From positions 124,001 through 188,000 of the forward strand of contig JARBTR010000002.1 of NCBI GenBank assembly GCA_029240105.1: DNA of 64,000 nucleotides, written 5' to 3'. Position 1 is the first letter of the stretch; each line of letters opens with the position of its first letter. This DNA is from Caryophanales bacterium. GTDB lineage: Bacteria; Bacillota; Bacilli; JARBTR01. Below are positions 9,864-18,625 of this stretch, piece after piece. The notes beneath the pieces are model-generated. The model was not told the DNA's origin, ran no database searches, and saw only the letters and a program-made list of their open reading frames with translations. The translations under genes were made by a program, and so were the position numbers.

Positions 9864-9952
9864 AATTGACTGTTTAATGTGAGACTAATCTATGACAAAC
9901 AAAAAAATGTAGTCTAGAGTAGTTTGACAAGTTAAACAGTCAATTTTAAAAT
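9864..9952 (+). promoter_or_regulatory. Sigma-A promoter with paired 14-bp inverted sites
   Basis: A near-consensus promoter, TTGACA (9924-9929), 17 bases, TAAAAT (9947-9952), drives the zinc peptidase gene. A 14-bp sequence, TTAAACAGTCAATT (9932-9945), fills most of the spacer. Its exact inverse, AATTGACTGTTTAA, occurs at 9864-9877. The 54-base gap between the copies is too long for a simple hairpin terminator, so I read these as two operator sites for an unknown repressor. Confidence 0.6.
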
Positions 9953-9978
9953 GAATAAAAAAGTTTTACGGAGGAAAT

Positions 9979-10662
9979 ATGGGTAATTACTTAATCTATC
10001 TTGCCATTGTATCAATCATCCCACTTGTTGCACAATTACGAGTGAAAAGAGCGTTTGCAACTTATTCTAAAGTAGCTTCAACGTATGGCTTATCAGGCGC
10101 AGAGGTTGCACGTAAGGTTTTAGATTCTAATGGTTTGTATGACGTACGTGTTGAAGCTGTAAATGGTTATTTAAATGATCATTATGATCCTAGAAAAAAA
10201 GTTGTTAGACTTTCTGCAGAAAATTATAATAGTCGTTCATTAGCAAGTACAGCTATTGCTGCTCATGAATGCGGACATGCTTTACAGGATGCTGAAAATT
10301 ATGGATTCCTACGTCTAAGAAGCGCTTTAGTTCCAATCGCTTCGTTTGGTTCAAATGTATCTTGGGTTTTGATTATGATAGGTATCTTAGCAACAATTTC
10401 AAATTTAGTTCTACTAGGAATTATTTTTATGTTCGGTGCAGTTCTGTTTCAAATCGTTACATTACCTGTAGAATTCAATGCTTCTTCAAGAGCAATGGAC
10501 CAAGTTGTTTCTTTGGGAATTATTCAAAATGCAGAAGAAAGAAATACTAAAAAAGTTCTAAGTGCCGCAGCCATGACTTATGTAGCAGCCGCAGCAGTAG
10601 CTATATTAGAACTTTTACGTTTGATTTTAATCTTTACTGGTATGAACCGTAGCGATGATTAA
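9979..10662 (+). CDS. YugP-type membrane zinc metallopeptidase
   Basis: This 227-residue predicted membrane protease belongs to the neutral zinc metallopeptidase family of B. subtilis YugP. The HExxH motif is AAHECGHALQ around residues 94-103, with a downstream EFNASSRA segment that may supply the third ligand. Hydrophobic segments occur at the N-terminus, residues 115-155 and the C-terminus. GGAGG precedes ATG 9979. The promoter carries paired inverted repeats (see 9864-9952), so expression is probably controlled. The substrate is unknown. Confidence 0.88.
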   Translation: MGNYLIYLAIVSIIPLVAQLRVKRAFATYSKVASTYGLSGAEVARKVLDSNGLYDVRVEAVNGYLNDHYDPRKKVVRLSAENYNSRSLASTAIAAHECGHALQDAENYGFLRLRSALVPIASFGSNVSWVLIMIGILATISNLVLLGIIFMFGAVLFQIVTLPVEFNASSRAMDQVVSLGIIQNAEERNTKKVLSAAAMTYVAAAAVAILELLRLILIFTGMNRSDD

Positions 10663-10672
10663 TTTTATGTAA

Positions 10673-10720
10673 CTTTGATAAAATACCTGATTTAAAATTA
10701 GGATTTTATCAAAGCTTTTA
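10673..10720 (+). terminator. Hairpin after the zinc peptidase gene
   Basis: Eleven-base perfect arms (TTTGATAAAAT at 10674-10684 and its complement at 10703-10713), with an inner CCTGA/TTAGG-like pairing and GCTTTTA after it. The T-run is weak, so termination is likely but not certain. Confidence 0.6.
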
Positions 10721-10776
10721 TACTTATATTTTATTAAATTTATATTTAGTTCTATCGTATAAAAATTACGAATTTT

Positions 10777-11572
10777 TTAAAACTTTTCTAGAGGTAGCCT
10801 ATTTTCATCGAATGTAAATCCTTCTCCAAGTACTTCGTGTACAATAGATATGGTTATAAATGCATGTGGGTCAACAGAAAGGACAATTTCTTTTACTTGT
10901 TGTATCTCGCTTTTTTTCTTTAGAAATTTCTTGTGCAACAGCGTTAGAACGTTCACTTATAACAGTAATTGCACGACTCTCGTATAGACCATCATTCATA
11001 AAATCGATAATTCTTGTCGTAATGTAAACTGCAACTAAAGTGTACATTGCTTGCTTGTAGTTTAAGTAAAAAACAAGAGATGCGACCAAAATGAAAATAT
11101 CGATGACAAACATTGCTCTACCTGAACTTATACCAAATTTCTTATGTATAATTTTAACGATGATATCTACTCCACCTGTCGTTCCGCCAAAACGAAAAAT
11201 CATTCCTAAACCAAGGCCAGCAAAAACACCGGCGTAAAGTGCTGCAAGCATAAGATCATCAGCTAAAGGCATGTGAAATTGGAAATGTTCAAAAATTGCT
11301 AGCCAGATGGATAAGCAAGCTGTTCCGATAATCGTATACAACATTGTTTTCTTACCGAGCATTTTCCAACCAATAAAAAATACGGGAACATTTAAAAGAA
11401 AATAGGATATAGATGTTTTAATACCTAGAGTAAAGTGTAAAATAAGTGAAATACCTGTAAAACCACCTTCCGCAAGTTGATTTTCAATATTAAAATGAAT
11501 TAAACCGAATGCAACAATAGCAGTGCCGATAAATATAATAAAAACTTTCTTTAGTTGAAAAATTGGAATCAT
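10777..11572 (-). pseudogene. YitT-family membrane protein, broken in DUF2179
   Basis: Residues 1-200 form a normal YitT/YpjC-type membrane protein (about five hydrophobic segments, GFTGISLIL near the N-terminus, GGTTGGVDIIVKII in the middle) and reach GLYESRAITVISER, the start of the C-terminal DUF2179 domain. After VAQEIS the frame runs into an unrelated 17-residue tail and stops at 10871. The genuine domain ending (KSEIQQVKEIV, then VHEVLGEGFTF) continues in another frame down to a stop at 10777-10779. About 30 codons of the domain middle are missing, so this is an internal deletion plus frameshift. The membrane part could still be made (233 residues). Confidence 0.8.
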
Positions 11573-11700
11573 GGAGAAACCTCTTATCTTATTTGCTTAT
11601 GTACTTAACAGAAATTCTAACTTAAATACTCGCGATTTTCTAGCACTTCCTTTATGATTGATTCAAATAAAAAAAATAAAATTTTTTAATGAGGTGTAAA

Positions 11701-12441
11701 GTGGAAATGATTAAAATAGTTCTTGCAGGCCCACGTGGAAAAATGGGCCAACAGGTTGTAAATATGATTCACAATCACGAAAATTTTAAGCTAATTGGTG
11801 TTATTGATTCTAAGAATAATGGAATGTACTTACATGAGGTTATTGAAACTAACATAAAAGATGTGACAGTATATGAGAACTGTGAAGAAGCATTAACTAC
11901 TCTAAAGCCTGATGTTTTTGTAGACTTTACAAATCCTACTACTGGTAAAATTCACACTGAAATTGCATTAAGACTTGGAGTTAAATCTGTTATTGGTACT
12001 TCAGGCTTTAATAGTTCAGATGTTGAACGTTTACAAGAAATTGCCTCTAAGAATCAGACTGGTTGCATAATTGCTCCAAACTTTGCATTAGGTGCGGTTC
12101 TTATGATGAAATTTTCACAAATGGCTGCCAAGTTTTATAATGAAGCTGAAATTATAGAACTTCATCATAATCAAAAGAAAGATGCTCCATCTGGAACAGC
12201 AATTAAGACTGCTGAAATGATATCTCAGGAATGGAAATCAGAAATTCCTACTATTCATAGTGTTCGACTGCCAGGTCTAATCGCTCATCAAGAAGTATTA
12301 TTTGGAGGACAAGGAGAAACTTTAAAAATTCGCCATGATTCTTTGGATCGGAACTCCTTCATGAAGGGTGTAGCAATTTCCATTAATACTGTTCAACAGT
12401 TAGACAGTCTAGTGTATGGACTAGAAAATATTCTTTTTTAA
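11701..12441 (+). CDS. dapB: 4-hydroxy-tetrahydrodipicolinate reductase
   Basis: It reduces the lysine/diaminopimelate pathway intermediate with NAD(P)H. The N-terminal nucleotide-binding motif is AGPRGKMGQQV, and the active-site signature ELHHNQKKDAPSGTA is intact. GAGGTG at 11691-11696 overlaps an upstream in-frame ATG (11689), so that codon cannot be the start; GTG 11701 (246 residues) or ATG 11707 fit. dapB starts the dapB-bshA-cca-birA run. mgsA and bshB1, usually between dapB and bshA, are missing. Confidence 0.95.
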   Translation: MEMIKIVLAGPRGKMGQQVVNMIHNHENFKLIGVIDSKNNGMYLHEVIETNIKDVTVYENCEEALTTLKPDVFVDFTNPTTGKIHTEIALRLGVKSVIGTSGFNSSDVERLQEIASKNQTGCIIAPNFALGAVLMMKFSQMAAKFYNEAEIIELHHNQKKDAPSGTAIKTAEMISQEWKSEIPTIHSVRLPGLIAHQEVLFGGQGETLKIRHDSLDRNSFMKGVAISINTVQQLDSLVYGLENILF

Positions 12442-12491
12442 ATATTTCATAAAATTCGCAACTAATAATTTAGTAAAAATGGGGAAATCAA

Positions 12492-13634
12492 TTGAGAAAA
12501 TTAAAAATAGGAATAGTATGTTATCCAACTGTAGGCGGCTCTGGAATCGTTGCTACTGAACTAGGTAAAAGCTTAGCAGAAAAAGGACATGAAATTCATT
12601 TTATTTCTTCTAGTGTACCTTTTCGATTAAATAAAAGGGTACCAAATGTGTATTTTCATCAATCTGAAGCAGATCAGTACTCTGTATTTCAATATCCGCC
12701 TTATACATTACCGTTGGCAAGTAAAATTGCTGAGATTGCAAAATTAGAGAATTTAGATATCATACATACACATTATGCTGTCCCTCATGCTGTATGTGGA
12801 ATTTTAGCTAAACAAATGACCCATAACCAATTAAAAGTTGTTACAACGCTCCACGGAACGGATATAACCATTCTAGGTCAAGATTCCTCATGGGCAGAGG
12901 TTATAAAATTTGCGATTGAAAAGTCAGATGCAGTTACTGCAGTTTCAAATTCTTTAAAGCATGAGACGATGGAAGTTATACATCCAGATCAACAAATTGA
13001 AACAATTTATAATTTTGTAAACCCAACCCATTTTTCTAGGATTAATACTGATTTGAAAAATGAATTGGGAATAGAACCACATGAAAAGGTTATCTTACAT
13101 GTATCTAATTTTAGAAAAGTAAAACAGATTGATGATATCGTTCATGCATTCGCTTTAACATTACAATCTGTTCAAGCAAAACTATTACTAGTTGGAGACG
13201 GTCCAGAGTGGTCTGCAGTACATAAGTTAGCAGTTGATCTAGGTATTCAGGATCAAATTCTCATGTTAGGAAAACAAGAAAACCTACAAGAAATTTACTC
13301 CATTTCCGATGCATTTTTACTTTTATCAAGTAAAGAAAGCTTTGGGGTTGTCCTATTGGAAGCAATGGCATGTGGAGTTCCATGTATCGGAACAAATATA
13401 GGTGGTATTCCTGAGGTTATACGAGATAATGAAAATGGTTTCATTGTACCAAATCAGGATATCGAATATACTAGCGCTAGATTAGTAGAATTACTCACAA
13501 ATGACCAACTTCAAGAAAGATTCTCTAAACAAGCACTGTTAACTGTTCAAGAACATTTTTTACCAGAAAATATAATCTGCCAATATGAAGATCTGTACTA
13601 CCGAGTATTAGATCAAGTGGAGGAGAAAGTTTGA
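12492..13634 (+). CDS. bshA: N-acetylglucosaminyl L-malate synthase BshA
   Basis: This GT4-type glycosyltransferase links UDP-GlcNAc to L-malate, the first step of bacillithiol synthesis. The N-terminal YPTVGGSGIVATELG and the C-terminal donor-site ESFGVVLLEAMACGVP (with the second E of the EX7E motif) are clear; 380 residues is normal. It starts with TTG 12492 after GGGGAAA. The deacetylase gene bshB1, usually directly upstream, is not in the window. Confidence 0.95.
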   Translation: MRKLKIGIVCYPTVGGSGIVATELGKSLAEKGHEIHFISSSVPFRLNKRVPNVYFHQSEADQYSVFQYPPYTLPLASKIAEIAKLENLDIIHTHYAVPHAVCGILAKQMTHNQLKVVTTLHGTDITILGQDSSWAEVIKFAIEKSDAVTAVSNSLKHETMEVIHPDQQIETIYNFVNPTHFSRINTDLKNELGIEPHEKVILHVSNFRKVKQIDDIVHAFALTLQSVQAKLLLVGDGPEWSAVHKLAVDLGIQDQILMLGKQENLQEIYSISDAFLLLSSKESFGVVLLEAMACGVPCIGTNIGGIPEVIRDNENGFIVPNQDIEYTSARLVELLTNDQLQERFSKQALLTVQEHFLPENIICQYEDLYYRVLDQVEEKV

Positions 13635-14797
13635 CAAATCTTTTTGAACAAGCAAAACCAATCATAAAAACATTAAAACAAAACGGATATGAGGCGTATT
13701 TTGTTGGCGGCTCTGTCCGTGATTTTGTCATGGGTAGAGATATTAATGATATTGACATTGCTACTTCTGCTTTTCCTGATGAGGTGAAAGCAGTTTTTGA
13801 ACGTACGATTGACATTGGTATTCAACACGGCACAGTCCTTGTTTTATCAGGTGAAGATAAGTACGAGATCACTACTTTTAGAACTGAATCAACTTATAGT
13901 GATTTTAGAAGACCCGATTCAGTTCAATTTGTAAGGAGTTTATTAGAAGATTTAAAACGACGTGATTTTACTATGAACGCACTTGCAATGGATGAGAATG
14001 GTAAAGTTTACGATTACTTCGAGGGAAAAATAGATATAGAAAATAAAGTAATTCGGGCTGTAGGAATTCCTTCATTACGTTTCAATGAAGATGCACTCCG
14101 AATGCTTCGAGCTATTCGATTTCAATCTCAGTTGGGTTTTCAAATTGAAGAGGGAACATTATTAGCGATAAAACAGAATGCTGAGAATTTAAACTATATT
14201 TCTCAAGAAAGAATTACAATTGAATTTGAGAAAATATTAATGGGAAAACACTCTAACTTAGCTCTTCAGTCGCTTGTAGAGTCAGGTTTAGCTAGTTGCC
14301 TACAGGAATTGAGTAATTTCCACAATAGCTTAACACGCGTTAATTTTGACACTTTAGAAACAATTGAGGAAAAATGGGCTAAGCTATTTATCGAATTGAA
14401 AATTGATCCGAAATTATTCCTAGTAAAATGGAAATGTTCAAGTGAGAAAATCTGTAAAGTAAAATCGTTAGTAAATTGTCATTATGATGTACTAAATTCA
14501 GGATGGACAAACCGAATCTTGTTTAATTATGGTCTTGAAACATCTCTGAGTGTCGAAAAATTAAAACTAGGAAGAGATTCTAATAGGGCATATATTGAAG
14601 GTCTATTCCAAAAACTCAATCTAAAATCGAAACAAGATTTAGCCATAAGAGGGCAAGATTTAATAGGATGGACGAATCAAAAAGGTGGCCCTTGGTTAGG
14701 TGAAATGATTGAAAAGATTACAGATGAAGTCTTAAACGGGTACCTGGTTAATGATAAGGAGAAAATCAAAGAATGGGTATTATCAAACATGATTTAA
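13631..14797 (+). CDS. cca: CCA-adding tRNA nucleotidyltransferase
   Basis: It adds or repairs the CCA end of tRNAs. The class II nucleotidyltransferase signature GGSVRDFVMGRDINDIDIAT (catalytic aspartates in DIDIA) and RRDFTMNALAMD and RFNEDALRMLRAIRF motifs are present in order; 388 residues is typical. It uses a TTG start overlapping the bshA stop by four bases, behind GGAGGAGAAAG, so the two are coupled. It overlaps birA by 25 bases. Confidence 0.95.
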   Translation: MTNLFEQAKPIIKTLKQNGYEAYFVGGSVRDFVMGRDINDIDIATSAFPDEVKAVFERTIDIGIQHGTVLVLSGEDKYEITTFRTESTYSDFRRPDSVQFVRSLLEDLKRRDFTMNALAMDENGKVYDYFEGKIDIENKVIRAVGIPSLRFNEDALRMLRAIRFQSQLGFQIEEGTLLAIKQNAENLNYISQERITIEFEKILMGKHSNLALQSLVESGLASCLQELSNFHNSLTRVNFDTLETIEEKWAKLFIELKIDPKLFLVKWKCSSEKICKVKSLVNCHYDVLNSGWTNRILFNYGLETSLSVEKLKLGRDSNRAYIEGLFQKLNLKSKQDLAIRGQDLIGWTNQKGGPWLGEMIEKITDEVLNGYLVNDKEKIKEWVLSNMI

Positions 14798-15573
14798 ACA
14801 ATGTAATCAATTTTGATAAATTGGCAATTTCGACCGGTTGGTTAGGGAAACATCTTAAGTGTTTCAATCGAATTGATTCTACACAGTCTGTCGCCAAAGA
14901 TATTGCAAATGAGAGTCCTAATGGTACGATTGTTCTTAGTAATGAACAAACATCAGGTAAAGGAAGATTAAATAGAAAGTGGTTTTCATCATCCAATAAT
15001 GGGCTTTGGATGAGCGTTATTATGAAACCAAATCTCGAACCACAAGTAGTTTCTCAACTTACTTTATTAACTTCTGTGGCAATTGCACAGACTTTAAAAG
15101 AATTTCAAATTAAAGCTGAGATCAAATGGCCAAATGACTGTGTGGTAAATGGGAAAAAAATTGCAGGTGTTCTCACTGAAGCATCTATTACTGAAAATGT
15201 AATTGACTTCGTTGTCATTGGAATAGGCATAAACCTTTTTCAATGCAAAGATGGTTTTCCAGAGGAAATTCAAAATACGGCTACTTCAATGAAACTGATA
15301 TCAGAATACTCTTATTCAAAGTTTCAGGTTTTTGAAAAATTAATAGTAAATTTAGAAGAGTTAATAAACCAATTTATGGATAGCGGATTTTCACCAATTC
15401 GTGAAAAATGGCTCTCAAATACCACATCTATTGGAAAATCCGTTTTTGTTGATATGGGCCAAAAAAAGGAGTTTGGAACAATTAGTGGGTTATCATCTGA
15501 AGGGTATTTACTCCTAAAAATAGATGAAAAACATACTGTTCCTATCCTATTTGGAGATGTACACTTTTTGTAA
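14773..15573 (+). CDS. birA: Biotin--protein ligase lacking the HTH domain
   Basis: It activates biotin with ATP and attaches it to carboxylase carrier domains. The catalytic domain is complete: STQSVAKD, the biotin-loop SGKGRLNRKW (GRGRxxRxW type), KWPNDCVVNGKKIAGVLTE, and a C-terminal SH3-like domain. At 266 residues it is about 60 shorter than B. subtilis BirA, and the missing part is the N-terminal winged helix that binds the bio operator. AAGGAG ten bases before ATG 14773 supports this start, and the upstream DNA is coding for cca. So it should be a ligase only, not a repressor. Confidence 0.93.
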   Translation: MGIIKHDLNNVINFDKLAISTGWLGKHLKCFNRIDSTQSVAKDIANESPNGTIVLSNEQTSGKGRLNRKWFSSSNNGLWMSVIMKPNLEPQVVSQLTLLTSVAIAQTLKEFQIKAEIKWPNDCVVNGKKIAGVLTEASITENVIDFVVIGIGINLFQCKDGFPEEIQNTATSMKLISEYSYSKFQVFEKLIVNLEELINQFMDSGFSPIREKWLSNTTSIGKSVFVDMGQKKEFGTISGLSSEGYLLLKIDEKHTVPILFGDVHFL

Positions 15574-15596
15574 TTTCGTGAAAAATTTATTATAAT
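15568..15596 (+). promoter_or_regulatory. Promoter of the pan operon
   Basis: TTGTAA (15568-15573), 17 bases, TATAAT (15591-15596). The -35 element overlaps the birA stop codon. Transcription would start near 15603, leaving a leader of about 160 nt before panB. Confidence 0.7.
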
Positions 15597-15602
15597 GATT
15601 TT

Positions 15603-15740
15603 AGGGCGATATCTAAACGAATTGCACCTTAAAATTAAAATCAACAAATACAAAGAAATCTGCACGTAGCTTAGGACCGTGACAGAGGGATAAAGATATA
15701 AAACAATCCTTCTACGACTATGCTCGTTAGAAGTTTTTTT
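15603..15740 (+). ncRNA. panB leader with terminator and antiterminator
   Basis: The leader ends in a terminator: CTTCTACGA (15709-15717) pairs with TCGTTAGAAG (15724-15733, one bulge), followed by T from 15734. The 5' arm also pairs in a competing helix, GAGGGAT (15685-15691) with ATCCTTC (15706-15712), which would block termination. Upstream, AGG.GC (15603-15607) and GCACCT (15624-15629) can pair around a bulged A. This is the layout of an attenuation leader. Its place before panB fits the Bacillales 'pan motif' RNA that I know from the literature; I could not test the covariance model. Confidence 0.7.
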
Positions 15741-15761
15741 ATTTGTTCAAAGGAGTTTATG

Positions 15762-16589
15762 ATGAAAACTGTAACTGACTTTTACAAAATGAAAGAAAAT
15801 GCTGAAAAAATTTCAATGATAACAGCTTATGATTTTCCCTCTGCAAAACTGGTTGAAAAGTCTGGTGCTGATATTCTATTAGTAGGAGACTCCTTGGGTA
15901 TGGTTGTCTTAGGATATGATTCAACAGTTCCAGTAACTATGGATGATATGATTCATCACTCGAAGGCTGCTCGTCGAGGTGCACCAAATACATTTATTGT
16001 TAGTGACATGCCATTTGGTTCTTACCATATTTCGGATAGTGATACAGTTCGTAATAGTGCACGGTTTTTACAAGAATCTAATGTAAATGCAATTAAGTTA
16101 GAAGGGCCATTTCCAGATAAAATTAAACTTTTAACAGCTGCAGGGATACCTGTTGTGGCTCATCTCGGCTTGACTCCACAATCTGTAGGAATTCTTGGCG
16201 GATACAAAGTACAAGGCAAAACGGCTTCTGATGCAGAAAAAATAATGAACGATTCCATTGCTGTTCAGGAAGCAGGAGCAATCATGTTAGTGTTAGAATG
16301 CGTGCCTAAAGAGCTTTCTGCTCACATTTCAAAAAAATTACACATACCAGTTATCGGAATCGGTGCTGGTGTGGATACAGATGGTCAGGTTCTTGTATAC
16401 CATGACATCATTCAATATGGGATTGATCGCACTGCAAAATTTGTTAAAACGTACGCAAATGTAAATGCTATAACAGAGGAAGCTCTTACTCATTTTGTAA
16501 ACGATGTTAAATCAGGTGAATTTCCATCAAATGAACATTCTTTTAAAGGAAACAAAGATGAGCTTGGTTTTCTCTATGGAGGAAAATAA
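15762..16589 (+). CDS. panB: Ketopantoate hydroxymethyltransferase
   Basis: It makes ketopantoate from 2-oxoisovalerate and methylenetetrahydrofolate, the first pantothenate step. Conserved segments are [22 protein letters not shown] (metal-binding Asp), [10 protein letters not shown] and VLECVP. Two adjacent ATG codons (15759, 15762) follow AAAGGAG; the second has the better spacing and gives 275 residues, close to B. subtilis PanB (277). It shares TAATG with panC. Confidence 0.96.
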   Translation: MKTVTDFYKMKENAEKISMITAYDFPSAKLVEKSGADILLVGDSLGMVVLGYDSTVPVTMDDMIHHSKAARRGAPNTFIVSDMPFGSYHISDSDTVRNSARFLQESNVNAIKLEGPFPDKIKLLTAAGIPVVAHLGLTPQSVGILGGYKVQGKTASDAEKIMNDSIAVQEAGAIMLVLECVPKELSAHISKKLHIPVIGIGAGVDTDGQVLVYHDIIQYGIDRTAKFVKTYANVNAITEEALTHFVNDVKSGEFPSNEHSFKGNKDELGFLYGGK

Positions 16590-17461
16590 TGAAGGTAGTT
16601 CGTAAAATTTCAGAATTAAGAGGTCTAATTCAATTAGAGAAAAACCTAGGTAAAAAAATTGGCTTTGTTCCAACCATGGGTTATTTACACGAAGGGCATG
16701 CTTCTTTATTAAGTCATGCAAGAACTGAAAATGATGTAGTTATTTTAAGTATTTTTGTAAATCCTACTCAATTTGGTCCAAATGAAGACTTTGACTCTTA
16801 CCCTCGTGACTTTGAACGTGATGAAAAAATTGCCTCTAAAGAGGGTGTTGATTACATTTTTTATCCATCAGTACTCGAAATGTATGGTGATAACGCAACT
16901 GTATCTGTTGTCGTCAAGGATCGTAACGACGTTCTTTGTGGTAAATCTAGACCAGGTCATTTTGATGGTGTTGTAACTGTTGTAAGTAAACTTTTTAATA
17001 TTGTAAATCCCTCAAAAGCCTATTTTGGTAAAAAGGATGCACAACAATTAGCAATCATACAGGGATTAGTTAGAGATTTAAATTTCGATATTGAGATTAT
17101 TGGTGTTGATATTAAAAGAGAACTGGACGGACTAGCTTTAAGTTCCCGAAATGTTCGATTGTCTATTGAAGAACGTGAAAATGCACCAATGCTCTATGAA
17201 TGCTTAAAAGAAACAAGAAAAATGTTTGAAGAGTCAAATGATCTCGATAATGCAATACGCTCCACTAAAGCAAAATTAATGGAAAATCAATTAGGAAGTT
17301 TAGATTATTTAGAAATCCTTTCTTACCCAGAGCTTAAGAAGCCAGATAAAAAAACTACTACATTTATTGTAGCAATCGCCTTTAGATATTCTACAGTAAG
17401 GCTAATAGATAATATAATTTTTAAAAAAGAAAGTGAAAAAATGGAGATTAAAAATGTATAG
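16589..17461 (+). CDS. panC: Pantothenate synthetase
   Basis: It condenses pantoate and beta-alanine using ATP. The HIGH-like motif is seen in [16 protein letters not shown] (HEGH), with [12 protein letters not shown] and the KMSKS-like LSSRNVRL segment further on; 290 residues is typical. It starts in the panB stop (TAATG) and its last eight bases overlap the panD start, so panBCD is one tightly coupled operon. Confidence 0.96.
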   Translation: MKVVRKISELRGLIQLEKNLGKKIGFVPTMGYLHEGHASLLSHARTENDVVILSIFVNPTQFGPNEDFDSYPRDFERDEKIASKEGVDYIFYPSVLEMYGDNATVSVVVKDRNDVLCGKSRPGHFDGVVTVVSKLFNIVNPSKAYFGKKDAQQLAIIQGLVRDLNFDIEIIGVDIKRELDGLALSSRNVRLSIEERENAPMLYECLKETRKMFEESNDLDNAIRSTKAKLMENQLGSLDYLEILSYPELKKPDKKTTTFIVAIAFRYSTVRLIDNIIFKKESEKMEIKNV

Positions 17462-17837
17462 AACAATGATGACTGCCAAATTGCACCGCGCTACTGTAAC
17501 AGAAGCAAACTTGCATTATATTGGCAGTGTAACTATAGATGAAGATTTAATGGATGCAGTGGGAATTTTACATAATGAAAAAGTACAAATTGTTAATAAC
17601 AATAATGGCGCAAGAATAGAGACTTATGTGATTCCTGGAGAAAGAGGGAGTAAAGTGATTTGCTTAAATGGCGCAGCCGCTCGCCATGTACACACAGGTG
17701 ATAGAGTCATTATTATTGCATATGGTTTACTTTCTGAGAAAGAGTTAACGAATTATCAACCTAAAGTAGCAATTTTAAATGAAGATAATTCAATTAAAGA
17801 AATTATTTTTAATGAACCAGAACAAACAATTTTGTAG
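17454..17837 (+). CDS. panD: Aspartate 1-decarboxylase proenzyme
   Basis: It decarboxylates aspartate to beta-alanine using a pyruvoyl group formed by self-cleavage. The cleavage site Gly24-Ser25 is visible in [11 protein letters not shown], and the [11 protein letters not shown] region is highly conserved. ATG 17454 with GGAG upstream gives 127 residues, exactly the B. subtilis length; an ATG at 17433 would add seven residues. It is the last gene of panBCD. The dinG and ypmA genes that follow in B. subtilis are absent. Confidence 0.97.
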   Translation: MYRTMMTAKLHRATVTEANLHYIGSVTIDEDLMDAVGILHNEKVQIVNNNNGARIETYVIPGERGSKVICLNGAAARHVHTGDRVIIIAYGLLSEKELTNYQPKVAILNEDNSIKEIIFNEPEQTIL

Positions 17838-17861
17838 GATTGATAAATTGAAGTTAATCTT

Positions 17862-17885
17862 AGAGCGAAATCTCGCTCTTTTTTT
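17862..17885 (+). terminator. Terminator after panBCD
   Basis: AGAGCGA (17862-17868) and TCGCTCT (17873-17879) flank a four-base loop, followed by a T-run. Confidence 0.92.
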
Positions 17886-18017
17886 ATCGAATACGAATAT
17901 ATAGTTGTAAAAAATTGTTCATTCCAACTTTTATATTATAATTATCTTTTTATATCAAAATAAAAATAAATTTTTTAAATATTCACACAAAAATAGTTAA
18001 ACACTCTAAATAGTCTA

Positions 18018-18046
18018 CTGAAATTAAAATTAACTTGTTATATAAT
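18018..18046 (+). promoter_or_regulatory. Possible promoter before ypmB
   Basis: CTGAAA (18018-18023), 17 bases, TATAAT (18041-18046). The -10 element is perfect and the -35 is weak. Confidence 0.4.
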
Positions 18047-18077
18047 ATTTTTTATGAATTGTATGGGGGAGATTTTC

Positions 18078-18554
18078 TTGAAAAAATGGATTTATGGCAT
18101 TGTAATGCTACTTGTTATAGCATATGGATATTACTTGTATACTCTATCCGCAGGAAACTCCTCCCTCAATAAAGCTTACGAAGATGCTCAGTTGATTGCA
18201 TATAATGAAACTGGATTGCAAAAGCCAAGTGATTTTTACATGTATCGTGGAAAAGAGAAATGGGATGTCATTACTGGGAAAAATAGAAATGGCACTATGG
18301 TAGCGATTTGGATACCACTAGATAAGAATAGCAAAATATTTGCTTTACCTTTAAAATCTGGTATTACTAAAGATCAAGCATTAGAAGTTTTAAAACAACA
18401 GCGCGAACCATTTCAAATAATCCATACAAAATTAGGGTGCGAACAAGGAATTCCTTTATGGGAAATTACTTATAAAAATGTAAAAGATAAACTTTGTTAC
18501 TTTTATGTAGATTTTAACTCTGGTAAATGGTTAAAGAGCTACGACAACCTTTAA
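18078..18554 (+). CDS. ypmB: YpmB-like membrane-anchored protein
   Basis: This 158-residue protein has one N-terminal membrane segment (residues 3-22) and an extracytoplasmic domain ending in YVDFNSGKWLKSY, the PepSY/DUF5590-like pattern of B. subtilis YpmB. GGGGGAG six bases upstream of TTG 18078 selects that start over ATG 18054, which precedes the binding site. It lies before aspB, as in B. subtilis. Its function is unknown to me. Confidence 0.82.
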   Translation: MKKWIYGIVMLLVIAYGYYLYTLSAGNSSLNKAYEDAQLIAYNETGLQKPSDFYMYRGKEKWDVITGKNRNGTMVAIWIPLDKNSKIFALPLKSGITKDQALEVLKQQREPFQIIHTKLGCEQGIPLWEITYKNVKDKLCYFYVDFNSGKWLKSYDNL

Positions 18555-18625
18555 CTATATTTACATTTATATTTGCAATTCAATGATTAAAATACATCTA
18601 AGAAAGATAATATGGAGGTAATAAA

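Noticed and set aside
11689-11700. Upstream ATG of dapB
   Set aside because: The GAGGTG binding site overlaps this codon, so translation must start at 11701 or 11707.
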